13,568 bases of DNA. Origin: Butyricicoccus sp. (lineage in GTDB: Bacteria; Bacillota; Clostridia; Oscillospirales; Butyricicoccaceae). The stretch covers positions 1 to 13,568 of the forward strand of contig JAHHRO010000047.1 of assembly GCA_020025755.1 (NCBI GenBank). Direction: 5' to 3'. Positions 1-6,476 of the stretch are shown one piece after another. The position numbers and the translations under genes were made by a program. The notes beneath the pieces were generated by a model, which made no database searches, was not told the DNA's origin, and saw only the letters and a list, made by a program, of their open reading frames with translations. Within the stretch, counting starts at the first letter, position 1, and the number at the start of each line of letters is the position of its first letter.

Positions 1-59
1 GAAGCCGCTTCTTTTCAAACTTTTCACTTGGTTTCGCTTTCCTTACGGTCAGCTTTTCT

Positions 60-88
60 ATAATACCATGTTCATATTTACTTGTCAA
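60..88 (-). promoter_or_regulatory. Sigma-A promoter firing out of the left edge
   Basis: On the minus strand TTGACA (88-83) and TATTAT (65-60) are separated by 17 nt, with a TG one base before the -10 (extended -10). Transcription would run leftwards out of the window, so a gene begins just beyond position 1. A possible GTG codon at 27-25 starts an open frame to the edge, but its ribosome binding site is weak and I do not call it. The promoter is back to back with the one at 143-171. Confidence 0.7.
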
Positions 89-142
89 CACCTTTTCTCA
101 TTTTTTATAAACTTTCTTTCTCCCAATTTCCTCTGTATTTTC

Positions 143-171
143 TTAACACACTCCCCATTCTATAGTATACT
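143..171 (+). promoter_or_regulatory. Sigma-A promoter of the acyltransferase-like gene
   Basis: TTAACA (143-148), a 17-nt spacer and TATACT (166-171) fit the sigma-A consensus closely. The predicted start near 178 leaves only about 15 nt of leader before the TTG start at 193, just enough for the GAGGTG ribosome binding site. Confidence 0.7.
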
Positions 172-192
172 TATGATAGCGAGGTGATGGTT

Positions 193-951
193 TTGTACGC
201 ATCTAAACAAAATATCTGTTTCAAGCCCAATCCACAGCGACGGTATCTCTTTTTAGACGAATTACGCGGATTTTCTTTACTCAGTATGATCTTATATCAT
301 CTTTGCTGGAATCTGGACAACCTCATGCAGATTGAACTTACATGGTATGATACACTCGGGGCACGGATCTGGCAGTTTTCTATATGTGGTGTTTTCCTGC
401 TTCTGTCCGGTCTTTGTATCCATTTCACGCGACATTTGCTTCGTCATACACTGATATTAGCCGGCTGTGCACTTCTGATTACCCTTGTTACTTGGTTCAC
501 CGGCTCACAGACGCTGGTTGTATTTGGGATCCTGCACTGTATGACGCTTTGTTTTCTCTGTTATTTCCTGCTGCGCCCCATTCTTTCTCGTATCTCCCCC
601 ATCTTCGGGCTGTTTCTTTGTCTCTTTCTGTTCTGCTTTACTTATCAGATCCCCTATCACTATCTTGGATTTGGCCCAATACGCCTTGACCTACCAAATG
701 AATGGTATACCTCTTATTGGCTTTCTCTCATCGGTCTCCTCTCTCCTGATTTCTATTCATCAGATTACTTCCCTCTTTTTCCAAACCTGTTTTTATTCCT
801 TGCAGGCTATTTCCTCGGGTTCTTTTCCCTGCCCGAATGGATGCGCAGATCTCATTGCCGCCCACTCGCATGGTTGGGACAGCATAGTCTGTTTATCTAT
901 TTGATCCATCAGCCCATCCTGTATCTATGTATGCTCCCCTTTTTCCCCTGA
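193..951 (+). CDS. DUF1624 / HGSNAT-like membrane acyltransferase
   Basis: The product is about 252 residues, almost wholly hydrophobic, with some seven predicted membrane segments. The N-terminal sequence RYLFLDELRGFSLLSMILYH matches the opening of the heparan-alpha-glucosaminide N-acetyltransferase catalytic family (DUF1624, YeiB-like), where D/E-x-x-R-G-x at the edge of the first membrane segment and a following Tyr/His-rich helix are typical; members are thought to move acyl groups across the membrane, but the bacterial substrate is mostly unknown. The C-terminal stretch LAWLGQHSLFIYLIHQPILY is the usual closing segment of this family. Start choice: GAGGTG at 181-186 is at the right distance from TTG at 193, whereas the in-frame GTG (184) and ATG (187) lie on top of that site. 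The gene stands alone between its own promoter and that of smpB; no terminator is obvious after it. Confidence 0.78.
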   Translation: MYASKQNICFKPNPQRRYLFLDELRGFSLLSMILYHLCWNLDNLMQIELTWYDTLGARIWQFSICGVFLLLSGLCIHFTRHLLRHTLILAGCALLITLVTWFTGSQTLVVFGILHCMTLCFLCYFLLRPILSRISPIFGLFLCLFLFCFTYQIPYHYLGFGPIRLDLPNEWYTSYWLSLIGLLSPDFYSSDYFPLFPNLFLFLAGYFLGFFSLPEWMRRSHCRPLAWLGQHSLFIYLIHQPILYLCMLPFFP

Positions 952-997
952 CATCACGTTCTTGTGAATCAAACCCCAACTCATCTTGAAATTCCAC

Positions 998-1060
998 TGT
1001 AAAATTTACATATTCCTGCCTTTTTCTCATAAACTGTAACACAAATGTCTCTTTACAGTG
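998..1060. promoter_or_regulatory. Cluster of TGTAAA/TTTACA half-sites before smpB
   Basis: TGTAAA-A-TTTACA (998-1010) is a perfect palindrome, followed by TGTAAC (1035-1040) and TTTACA (1052-1057), the latter being the smpB -35 box. CACTGTAAA (996-1004) is also the exact inverse of TTTACAGTG (1052-1060). This could be an operator for an unknown regulator. AT-rich DNA makes chance copies likelier, so confidence is low. Confidence 0.3.
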
Positions 1061-1080
1061 CTTGCCATGTGTGATATCAT
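1052..1080 (+). promoter_or_regulatory. smpB-ssrA promoter
   Basis: TTTACA (1052-1057), 17 nt, and TATCAT (1075-1080) preceded by TGA (1072-1074) form an extended -10 promoter. The start would be near 1087, ten nucleotides before the smpB ribosome binding site. No separate promoter is evident for ssrA, so the tmRNA may be cut from this transcript. Confidence 0.7.
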
Positions 1081-1110
1081 AATAACACACCACACGAAAG
1101 GAGTCTTGTC

Positions 1111-1578
1111 ATGGCAATTCAAAAAGGGATCAAGCAGGTCACTTCCAATAAAAAAGCGTGGCACGACTACTTTGTCGATGAGAAGTTCGAGGCAGGCATC
1201 GAGCTTGTTGGAACAGAAGTCAAGTCGATCCGACTGGGTCAGGTGAATCTCAAGGACGCATATTGTTCTTTCAAGGATGGTGAGCTTTTTGTTGTGGGTA
1301 TGCATATCAGCCCATACGAAAAGGGCAACATCTTTAATAAAGATCCCATGCGCCGTCGTCGTCTTCTGATGCACAAAAAAGAGATCCTTTCCCTGTTCGG
1401 AAAAACCAAGCAGGACGGATATACTCTCATTCCCTTGAGTGTATACTTCCGCAATTCTCGCGTAAAGATCGAAATTGGTCTCTGCCGCGGCAAAAAGCTC
1501 CACGACAAGCGCGACAGCATCGCAAAACGCGATGCAAACCGCGAGATCGACCGTGTGATGAAAAGCAGAAACCGGTAA
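1111..1578 (+). CDS. smpB: SsrA-binding protein SmpB
   Basis: SmpB binds the tRNA-like domain of tmRNA and delivers it to ribosomes stalled at the 3' end of broken messages; its C-terminal tail occupies the empty mRNA channel. The 155-residue product has the family's usual length and motifs: NKKAWHDYFVDEKFEAGIEL near the N-terminus, GTEVKSIR and GQVNLKDAY in the beta-barrel, then the H-x-x-P-Y (HISPYEKGN) segment, the RRRRLLMHKKEI basic helix and a lysine/arginine-rich tail ending KRDANREIDRVMKSRNR. The start is fixed by AAAGGAG at 1097-1103, seven nucleotides before ATG. The partner RNA gene ssrA begins 22 nt after the stop codon, an arrangement common in Firmicutes. Confidence 0.97.
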   Translation: MAIQKGIKQVTSNKKAWHDYFVDEKFEAGIELVGTEVKSIRLGQVNLKDAYCSFKDGELFVVGMHISPYEKGNIFNKDPMRRRRLLMHKKEILSLFGKTKQDGYTLIPLSVYFRNSRVKIEIGLCRGKKLHDKRDSIAKRDANREIDRVMKSRNR

Positions 1579-1600
1579 ACACCGTTCTGTCAGCCGATAC

Positions 1601-1957
1601 GGGGACGTAAAGGCTTCGACGGGGGTGCTGAAGCCGGGATAGCGGGCGGCAGTGAGGACGCTGCCTTAAAAGCCTCAACTTTGTTTATAAATTAAACAAC
1701 AACAATACTACTCTTTTGGCTGCCTAATTACGGCTGGCCCGTCATCTCCGAGAGTACCGCGGCTCGGATGTATGGCGTCGATTAGCGGTGAACGTGTACG
1801 GGTTAAGAGTTGCGCTCGTCATGTAAAATGACTCTACGAAAGCAGTGAGCCTGTTTGTCGGCGCACTGTGGCAGGAATGTGAATGGACAAACTGCGCCCG
1901 GAGAGATCCTTGTGGATGTGCTTTCGGACAGGGGTTCAATTCCCCTCGTCTCCACCA
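1601..1957 (+). ncRNA. ssrA: tmRNA (transfer-messenger RNA)
   Basis: tmRNA rescues stalled ribosomes by acting first as alanyl-tRNA and then as a short message that adds a degradation tag. The 5' end GGGGACGTAAAGGCTTCGAC and 3' end ...GTTCAATTCCCC...CGTCTCCACCA are diagnostic. The 7-bp acceptor stem pairs GGGGACG with CGTCTCC and contains G3-U, the alanine identity pair; CCA is encoded (1955-1957). The first pseudoknot can be read as GGCAG (1648-1652)/CTGCC (1661-1665) with TGAGG (1653-1657)/CCTCA (1673-1677). The tag frame ends ...NNNNTTLLAA before TAA at 1725-1727. No GCN codon stands in frame upstream, so the resume codon is uncertain: AAA at 1689 (11 nt after the pseudoknot, as in E. coli) or AAC at 1695. 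Length is 357 nt, one-piece type. A terminator follows at 2012. Confidence 0.97.
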
Positions 1958-2011
1958 AATAAACATTACACAAACACCTACTTTTTGCATTGGTGCGGCT
2001 GTGATGTCAAC

Positions 2012-2052
2012 AGAAAAGCAGAGAGCGGCTTTTTGTCGCTCTCTGCTTTTCT
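2012..2052. terminator. Strong bidirectional terminator between ssrA and the Ntn-hydrolase gene
   Basis: A perfect 16-bp stem pairs 2012-2027 with 2037-2052 around a 9-nt loop. Because the stem base is AGAAAA/TTTTCT, it gives a T-run on both strands, so it can stop ssrA transcription from the left and the converging gene (stop at 2099) from the right. Confidence 0.9.
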
Positions 2053-2098
2053 ATTATGATTTTTATTACCCCAAAATTATTTATGGTTCCCCACATCT

Positions 2099-2797
2099 TC
2101 AGCCAAATTCGTACTTTACAACGTGCTCGAAGTGATTATTTTCCACACAGAAAACGCTCCGTTCCCTTACAGAGTAGACAAAAGAAACTCTGCTTGCCCA
2201 TTTTCCTTCCTGACGAACCGCTCGCAGAACGGAAAAGGCATCTGAAACAGAAAATTGTGACCCATATTGATCCAGCAAGCTGATTGCCCTTTCATAACGG
2301 TCATCTCCAGGCACCATAAAGGATTTCGTACAATCTGGATCAAGCAGTGAATCGTTGGTCATCAGGGAATATCTCTTGTTTTCTTCTCGGTAACCGATGC
2401 CCGGTTCCACAATCAGCACGCGTCCTTGCGCATCGGATAGCATCGCCTGCATCGTTGCATCCGGAGCATAGACAATATACTTTGTTTTTACGATATGGAC
2501 TGCTTCATCAAAGGTAACTTCTGCCCGAATGAATTGCTCTGTCAAATCTGCAATCGTTATAAAATCCGCCCCACTTCGATATGAACCTTGCGGATTTCCG
2601 TGCACATATAGCAAAGTTCCCACATTGCCATTGCGATTCACCCCATGATAGGAATGACGCATTCCGTCCGGACGCAGGATTCCAATATAAAAGCGATCTT
2701 TTTCTTTGATGACTTTATGATCCCAGACAGCAAGATCTATATCAAAATTGAACCCTGTAATGATATCATTACCATGATAAACGAATCGTGTACACAT
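2099..2797 (-). CDS. Small Ntn-hydrolase, choloylglycine hydrolase / penicillin acylase superfamily
   Basis: The 232-residue product begins MCTRF: after removal of Met1, Cys2 becomes the N-terminal nucleophile of the linear amide C-N hydrolases (choloylglycine hydrolase, penicillin V acylase and relatives). Further family landmarks are TGFNFDID (residues 14-21; Asp19 corresponds to the conserved Asp), HGVNRNGNVG (51-60), MTNDS with Asn148, and ASRVSFVY with Arg203. The bile salt hydrolase arginine of the G-R-N-x-D motif is replaced by phenylalanine, and the protein is about 90 residues shorter than typical bile salt hydrolases, so deconjugation of bile salts is doubtful; the substrate is unknown. 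The need for Cys at position 2 confirms the ATG start, with AGGGAG about 11-14 nt upstream. No signal peptide is visible, so it should be cytoplasmic. It converges on ssrA. Confidence 0.8.
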   Translation of the reverse strand: MCTRFVYHGNDIITGFNFDIDLAVWDHKVIKEKDRFYIGILRPDGMRHSYHGVNRNGNVGTLLYVHGNPQGSYRSGADFITIADLTEQFIRAEVTFDEAVHIVKTKYIVYAPDATMQAMLSDAQGRVLIVEPGIGYREENKRYSLMTNDSLLDPDCTKSFMVPGDDRYERAISLLDQYGSQFSVSDAFSVLRAVRQEGKWASRVSFVYSVRERSVFCVENNHFEHVVKYEFG

Positions 2798-2900
2798 ACT
2801 TTATCCGCTCCCTATTCTGATTGATTTCTTATTTTCATCATACGGCTAATACCGAATTTTTTCTATACACAATATGATACAGCATCAATTGATATAAAAG

Positions 2901-2930
2901 ATGAGGAGCTGCCAGCAGGCAGCTCCTCAT
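2901..2930 (-). terminator. Terminator of the CD3324-family gene
   Basis: ATGAGGAGCTGCC (2901-2913) and GGCAGCTCCTCAT (2918-2930) form a perfect 13-bp stem with loop AGCA. On the minus strand it is followed by CTTTTATAT. It lies two nucleotides beyond the stop codon of the gene ending at 2933. Confidence 0.88.
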
Positions 2931-2932
2931 AA

Positions 2933-3196
2933 TTATTTCTGGTAGATAATCTTTCGTATGGCAGAGACAGATAGACAATATCGCTGCGCCAAATGCTCCA
3001 TAGATTCTCCCTTTCGATATTCCTCTGTGATCTGACGATTCCGCTTATTTAATTCCTGTCTGTAACCAGATGTTTCGCCCCAACGCTTTTGTTTTGCTGG
3101 GTCAACTGGTACATAAAGATACACGCCTTGAATATACTGCTGTAATTCTTGCACAAGTGTATCGGGCAATAATTCTTTTGCGTTGATATATTTCAT
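2933..3196 (-). CDS. CD3324-family small protein with C-terminal helix-turn-helix
   Basis: The 87-residue product MKYINAKELLPDTLVQELQ... matches the CD3324 family of Clostridia (related to Mor-type activators): an N-terminal MKYxNA-x-x-LLP segment, a QxYIQGxYLYVP core, a KRWGETSGYRQEL-x-KRN block, and a C-terminal helix-turn-helix-like GESMEHLAQRYCLSVSAIRK. The function of the family is not established; binding DNA as a small regulator is the natural guess. ATG at 3196 is chosen over the in-frame ATG at 3241 because AAGGAGG (3209-3203) lies six nucleotides upstream, and because family members start at MKY. The leader contains the unusual stems described at 3229-3301. It is monocistronic, with its own terminator. 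Confidence 0.82.
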   Translation of the reverse strand: MKYINAKELLPDTLVQELQQYIQGVYLYVPVDPAKQKRWGETSGYRQELNKRNRQITEEYRKGESMEHLAQRYCLSVSAIRKIIYQK

Positions 3197-3228
3197 GCAG
3201 GCTTCCTCCTTGATGATGGTATCAAGTG

Positions 3229-3301
3229 GCAAAGCCAGCATATTTCATTTGCGACTATTTTACTCCATGCAACTGTCGCAATCTACTGGCTTTGCATGGA
3301 G
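3229..3301 (-). promoter_or_regulatory. Bistable stem-loop leader before the CD3324-family gene
   Basis: Three exact inverted repeats are packed into 73 nt. Form A pairs GCAAAGCCAG with CTGGCTTTGC (3229-3238 with 3286-3295, 10 bp) and, nested inside, TTGCGAC with GTCGCAA (3249-3255 with 3275-3281, 7 bp). Form B pairs CTCCATGCAA with TTGCATGGAG (3263-3272 with 3292-3301, 10 bp). A and B share bases 3292-3295 and cannot coexist. The element ends about 20 nt before the ribosome binding site, on the transcribed leader if the gene's promoter lies above 3301 (a TATAGT box is at 3326-3321, without a good -35). It matches no riboswitch I know. Confidence 0.55.
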
Positions 3302-3428
3302 CCATACTTCGTTGCGTCTCACTATAAAATCACCTCTCTCAGGTATCCTTCACACACCGCATGATCTCACATGATAGCTGCACGGTTCTATCACTTATAT
3401 GCGATCTGCATCTATGTCCAAGATTTTA

Positions 3429-4403
3429 TCACTTCTCCGCTGTGGATGCAATGGATACTGCACCAGTCCCCGTATTTTCCCTGCGATATTCCGCCGGAGA
3501 TATCTGCATGATTTCACGAAATGCTGCGGCAAATTTACTCTGATTGTGGTATCCAACATCATTTGCGATCTCAGCGATGGATTTTCGGGTTTGTCTCAGC
3601 AGCATAGCTGCGTGCCTCATCCGATATGCCTTCATATAGCTTCCGATCGGCTGTCCATAGATCCCCTTGAATGTCGCTTTCAGCGTTGCTGTATTGATCA
3701 AAAATGCCTTGGACAGCTCGTCGATCGTATGACGCGCCTGCAAATCAGAAGTCAGGCTGTGATGGATCTTTTTCACGGTCTCAACATGGGGTGCTGTATA
3801 TTGCTCCCTCTGTTTTTCCGATGCCACATCGATCTGCCAGAGAAAGAGCAGCAATTCCTGAACTTTCAGCTTGAGACAGGCTTCCTTCAGGTCATCCTGC
3901 ACGGTATAGAACGCGGAAAAAATATGCTCGATCTCGTCTCTCGCACGCATCACAAAGCATCCGCCCGCCGCACAGAACTTCTCTTTCAAACGATAAAGAT
4001 CGATCCCACTTTGCAAAAGGATCTCAGGTGGGTGCTCCACTACCTTTTGCAGATCCACGATCACCGATACCCCAGAATAATGCCGAAGCGGAAAGGACAT
4101 CTGAAATGCACAGTTATCCATCGCATGGATGGACAGATCCCCCTCTCCCAGATAAAGACAGGCCCCGCTCGGAAGATGGCAACCTTCGCGCCCTTCCCTG
4201 CAATGGTTGATTTCCAGCATATATTCGCCCAACGGTTCTTCCCATTGGCAAGCCGCCGCTTCCAACGTATTGTAAACGACACAGATCCCCGGATACACCG
4301 CATGGATCACAAGCTGTCCCGTACCGTCTGTGCATTTCATCTGATAAACCTTGCCCTTTGCATCCTGTAAACCACCATCTAACAGGGTACGCATACAAGC
4401 CAT
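3429..4403 (-). CDS. AraC-family transcriptional regulator
   Basis: The product is about 324 residues. The C-terminal hundred residues form the two helix-turn-helix motifs of AraC/XylS proteins: first HTIDELSKAFLINTATLKATFK with GIYGQPIGSYMKAYRM, then SIAEIANDVGYHNQSKFAAAFR and the closing SPAEYRR. The N-terminal two thirds are an effector-sensing region without a recognisable ligand motif, so the inducer is unknown. A long C-terminal tail (ENTGTGAVSIASTAEK) follows the DNA-binding domain. The start is uncertain: ATG at 4403 with a weak GGAA four nucleotides upstream is preferred to the in-frame TTG at 4412 or ATG at 4394. The gene lies on the same strand 135 nt after the MATE exporter and has its own strong promoter, so it may control that exporter, but that is inference. 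Confidence 0.88.
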   Translation of the reverse strand: MACMRTLLDGGLQDAKGKVYQMKCTDGTGQLVIHAVYPGICVVYNTLEAAACQWEEPLGEYMLEINHCREGREGCHLPSGACLYLGEGDLSIHAMDNCAFQMSFPLRHYSGVSVIVDLQKVVEHPPEILLQSGIDLYRLKEKFCAAGGCFVMRARDEIEHIFSAFYTVQDDLKEACLKLKVQELLLFLWQIDVASEKQREQYTAPHVETVKKIHHSLTSDLQARHTIDELSKAFLINTATLKATFKGIYGQPIGSYMKAYRMRHAAMLLRQTRKSIAEIANDVGYHNQSKFAAAFREIMQISPAEYRRENTGTGAVSIASTAEK

Positions 4404-4483
4404 TGCTTCCAAGTCTCACACCACGCTTTCTATCCGCTTACTGAGGTCACACCGATATTCAGAATTTCCTTCCTCTACCCAGC

Positions 4484-4512
4484 ATTATATTGCGAAAACC
4501 GATATCATGCAA
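4484..4512 (-). promoter_or_regulatory. Promoter of the AraC-family gene
   Basis: On the minus strand TTGCAT (4512-4507), 17 nt, and TATAAT (4489-4484) make a near-consensus sigma-A promoter. The start would be near 4477, leaving a leader of about 75 nt. No terminator separates the MATE gene from it, so read-through could add to expression. Confidence 0.72.
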
Positions 4513-4538
4513 CAGAAACAAGCTCCCACACAGAATTT

Positions 4539-5909
4539 TCATCCCTTAATGCCATCTGTTTTCGGAAAACGCCGAAATTCTGCCGCCGTCATGCCGGCTG
4601 TGATGACAACAAGGATCGCATCTGTGAGCGCGATCGCAAGCCACACACCATGAATGCCCATCCCACCAACACGCGGAAGCAGAACAGCCAGCGGAATGAA
4701 CAGAATGATTTGACGGAACAGCACGAGCCATGTTGCTTTTTTTGCCTTACCCACAGATTGAAACAACGTAACCGCAATGATAAAGCTGCCCTGTAACAGG
4801 TAGGTGCTGAACATGATCCGAAAGTCCGCCGCACCGGATGCCGCAACACCAGCAGTCGTGATAAACATAGACAGGACTTTCTCCGGAAACAATTCCACAG
4901 GGACAAAGAACAGGAGAGAAAGCACGGTAGCCGCTGCCATAAATGTACCCGTCAGCTTCCTGACACGGGCATAACATTTCGCACCAAAATTCGTACCGGC
5001 CGCTGGCTGAAAGCCCTGACTGATGCCCCAGAGCGGTACAAACGCAAAATTCCAGAAGCGAAGCGCGGCTCCCAGAAGGATCTGTGCCGTTTCTCCACCA
5101 TAAGCAGATGCGACACGAAAGATCACCGTCTGCTGCACCAATGTGAGCACCTGCATCAGCAGCGCAGACACCCCGATCGAGAGGATCTGCGGCATCAAAG
5201 TCGAGTCGATCCTGATCTTCCCAATTTTCACATGGATACTTTTATGCTTGAAATACCACCATGTGATGACAGCCTGTACAAGTTGTGAAAAAACGGTTGC
5301 CCACGCCGCAGCTTCGATCCCCAAGCCCAGCGGCTCTAATATCGAAATCAAAACAGGGTCTAGCAGGATATTCAAGATCGCACCACTGGCAATGATCGTC
5401 ATGGCTTTTTTGAGCTGTCCTTCTCCGCGGATGACCATATTGGCACTTTGAAAGAAATTCACAAAAAGCGACCCTGCAAAGATGATCCGCAGATACTTTT
5501 CCGCATACGCCAGGATCTCCCCCTCTGCTCCGGCGAGCATCAGCAGCGGACGCGTGAAAATCATCCCGACGACGGTATAGACAAGGGATAGTCCCACGAT
5601 CATTGCGACAAGATTGCCCATGATTTTTTGAACGGTCTCATGATCCTGTTTCCCGATCGCCCGCGACAGGATCGACGCCGAGCCGACCCCGATCATGGCA
5701 GCCGAACCGGCATTGATCAAAGTGAATGGATAGGAGACCGAGATCGCCCCCATCTGGACGGCACCTACCATCTGTCCCACAAAAATAGAATCCATCATAT
5801 TGTACAGCCCCACAACGACCATACCCAGAACAGCAGGAATACTCAGCTCGATCATCAAAGAAAACGGACGCTGTGTGAGCAGCTTCGTCCGTGTATCTGG
5901 TTGTTTCAT
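4539..5909 (-). CDS. MATE-family multidrug/sodium (or proton) antiporter
   Basis: The 456-residue product has about twelve hydrophobic segments in two similar halves, as in MATE transporters, which expel cationic drugs and metabolites in exchange for Na+ or H+. Landmarks are FSLMIELSIPAVLGMVVVGL at residues 16-35, NMMDSIFVGQMVGAVQMGAI, the SYPFTLINAGSAAMIGVGSA segment, VIRGEGQLKKAM in the middle, and GISQGFQPAAGTNFGAK in the second half (the usual Q-x-x-x-P/Q-x-x-x-x-N-x-G-A). ATG at 5909 is chosen because AAGGAGG (5921-5915) lies five nucleotides before it; the longer open frame running up to 6434 crosses the HMA gene and its promoter and is not coding. The substrate cannot be read from the sequence. 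An AraC-type gene follows on the same strand, and the metal export operon diverges from it. Confidence 0.93.
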   Translation of the reverse strand: MKQPDTRTKLLTQRPFSLMIELSIPAVLGMVVVGLYNMMDSIFVGQMVGAVQMGAISVSYPFTLINAGSAAMIGVGSASILSRAIGKQDHETVQKIMGNLVAMIVGLSLVYTVVGMIFTRPLLMLAGAEGEILAYAEKYLRIIFAGSLFVNFFQSANMVIRGEGQLKKAMTIIASGAILNILLDPVLISILEPLGLGIEAAAWATVFSQLVQAVITWWYFKHKSIHVKIGKIRIDSTLMPQILSIGVSALLMQVLTLVQQTVIFRVASAYGGETAQILLGAALRFWNFAFVPLWGISQGFQPAAGTNFGAKCYARVRKLTGTFMAAATVLSLLFFVPVELFPEKVLSMFITTAGVAASGAADFRIMFSTYLLQGSFIIAVTLFQSVGKAKKATWLVLFRQIILFIPLAVLLPRVGGMGIHGVWLAIALTDAILVVITAGMTAAEFRRFPKTDGIKG

Positions 5910-5979
5910 TCGATTTCCTCCTTGGTATGTGCTATGCCCTCTCCAGTATAGCCGTCCAAATCTGTTTTGTACGCTCTGT

Positions 5980-6019
5980 TTTGCAGGTTTATGGCTCCGA
6001 TCCGGATGGAATCTGCAAA
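5980..6019 (-). other. Inverted repeat in the leader of the MATE gene
   Basis: TTTGCAG (5980-5986) and CTGCAAA (6013-6019) are exact inverses 26 nt apart, with a small ATCCGGAT palindrome between them. It lies 70-110 nt upstream of the MATE start and could be an operator or a leader hairpin. A TATACT box on the minus strand at 5950-5945 lacks a good -35, so the MATE promoter is not settled. Confidence 0.3.
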
Positions 6020-6081
6020 TATCCTTTGCACTCCAAACGGAAGCATTTTCGCTCCATATAGAAATATCCCGTATAGATCCA

Positions 6082-6110
6082 TTGACTTTCCTTTTCCCGA
6101 CGCATATACT
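6082..6110 (+). promoter_or_regulatory. Promoter of the metal-export operon
   Basis: TTGACT (6082-6087), a 17-nt spacer and TATACT (6105-6110) give a near-consensus sigma-A promoter with a predicted start near 6117. The ArsR-type palindrome begins at 6120, right at the start of transcription, where a bound repressor would block initiation or escape. Confidence 0.82.
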
Positions 6111-6119
6111 GACGGCAGA

Positions 6120-6145
6120 AACAATTAAACAAATACTTAATTGTT
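6120..6145. promoter_or_regulatory. ArsR/SmtB-type operator
   Basis: AACAATTAA (6120-6128) and TTAATTGTT (6137-6145) form a perfect 9-bp inverted repeat around ACAAATAC. The arrangement of AT-rich arms around a core ACAAATA resembles known ArsR/SmtB-family operators such as those of CzrA and SmtB. It sits just downstream of a near-consensus promoter and before a heavy-metal export operon; the likely binder is the ArsR protein encoded at 8397-8774. Confidence 0.75.
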
Positions 6146-6191
6146 GTGCTATGCCAAACCCGTCAACCAACAACACAAAAGGAGTCTTTTT

Positions 6192-6410
6192 ATGAAAAAA
6201 ACAATTCAGCTGATCGATCTGGACTGTGCACACTGCGCGGATAAGATCCAAAAGGCGATCCAAAAAATCAATGGTGTCGATCATGTATCTGTCAATTTTC
6301 TGGCGCAGAAAATGGTACTGGAAGCCGCAGACGATCGGTTCGACGCCATCCTGACCGAAGCAAAGAGCCTCATCCACAAGATCGAGCCAGACGTAACGGT
6401 CAAGGGATGA
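6192..6410 (+). CDS. Free-standing HMA heavy-metal-binding protein
   Basis: The 72-residue product is a single heavy-metal-associated domain. The metal-binding loop reads LIDLDCAHCADKI, with Cys12 and Cys15 and an Asp before the first cysteine; D-C-x-x-C is the form found in the N-terminal domains of Zn/Cd/Pb ATPases such as ZntA, as against the M-x-C-x-x-C of copper proteins. It ends with HKIEPDVTVKG, the usual final strand. It most likely supplies metal to the ATPase encoded 66 nt downstream, which lacks such a domain, so the usual one-chain pump appears here as two genes. AAAAGGAG (6177-6184) lies seven nucleotides before ATG 6192; an in-frame upstream extension to 6141 would run through the operator and is rejected. 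Confidence 0.9.
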   Translation: MKKTIQLIDLDCAHCADKIQKAIQKINGVDHVSVNFLAQKMVLEAADDRFDAILTEAKSLIHKIEPDVTVKG

Positions 6411-6420
6411 GTCCCAACCT

Positions 6421-6448
6421 GCACCGACTGCCACGCGGCAGCCGGTGC
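6421..6448 (+). other. Intercistronic hairpin between the HMA and ATPase genes
   Basis: GCACCGACTGCC (6421-6432) pairs with GGCAGCCGGTGC (6437-6448) at 11 of 12 positions around loop ACGC, followed by TTATTTCT. With such a weak T-tract it may act as a partial terminator or as an RNA-stability element that sets the ratio of HMA protein to pump. It could also simply protect the 3' end of a cleaved HMA message. Confidence 0.55.
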
Positions 6449-6476
6449 TTATTTCTAAAAGGAGGATCTAAGTATC

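Noticed and set aside
3372..3393. TGATAG...CTATCA hairpin as terminator of the AraC gene
   Set aside because: The stem is only 6 bp and no T-run follows on the minus strand.
3399..4370. Long plus-strand open frame opposite the AraC gene
   Set aside because: It is the antisense of a clear AraC-family protein, has no family resemblance and no ribosome binding site.
5910..6434. In-frame upstream extension of the MATE reading frame on the minus strand
   Set aside because: It crosses the HMA gene, its operator and promoter, and an excellent ribosome binding site (5921-5915) precedes ATG 5909.
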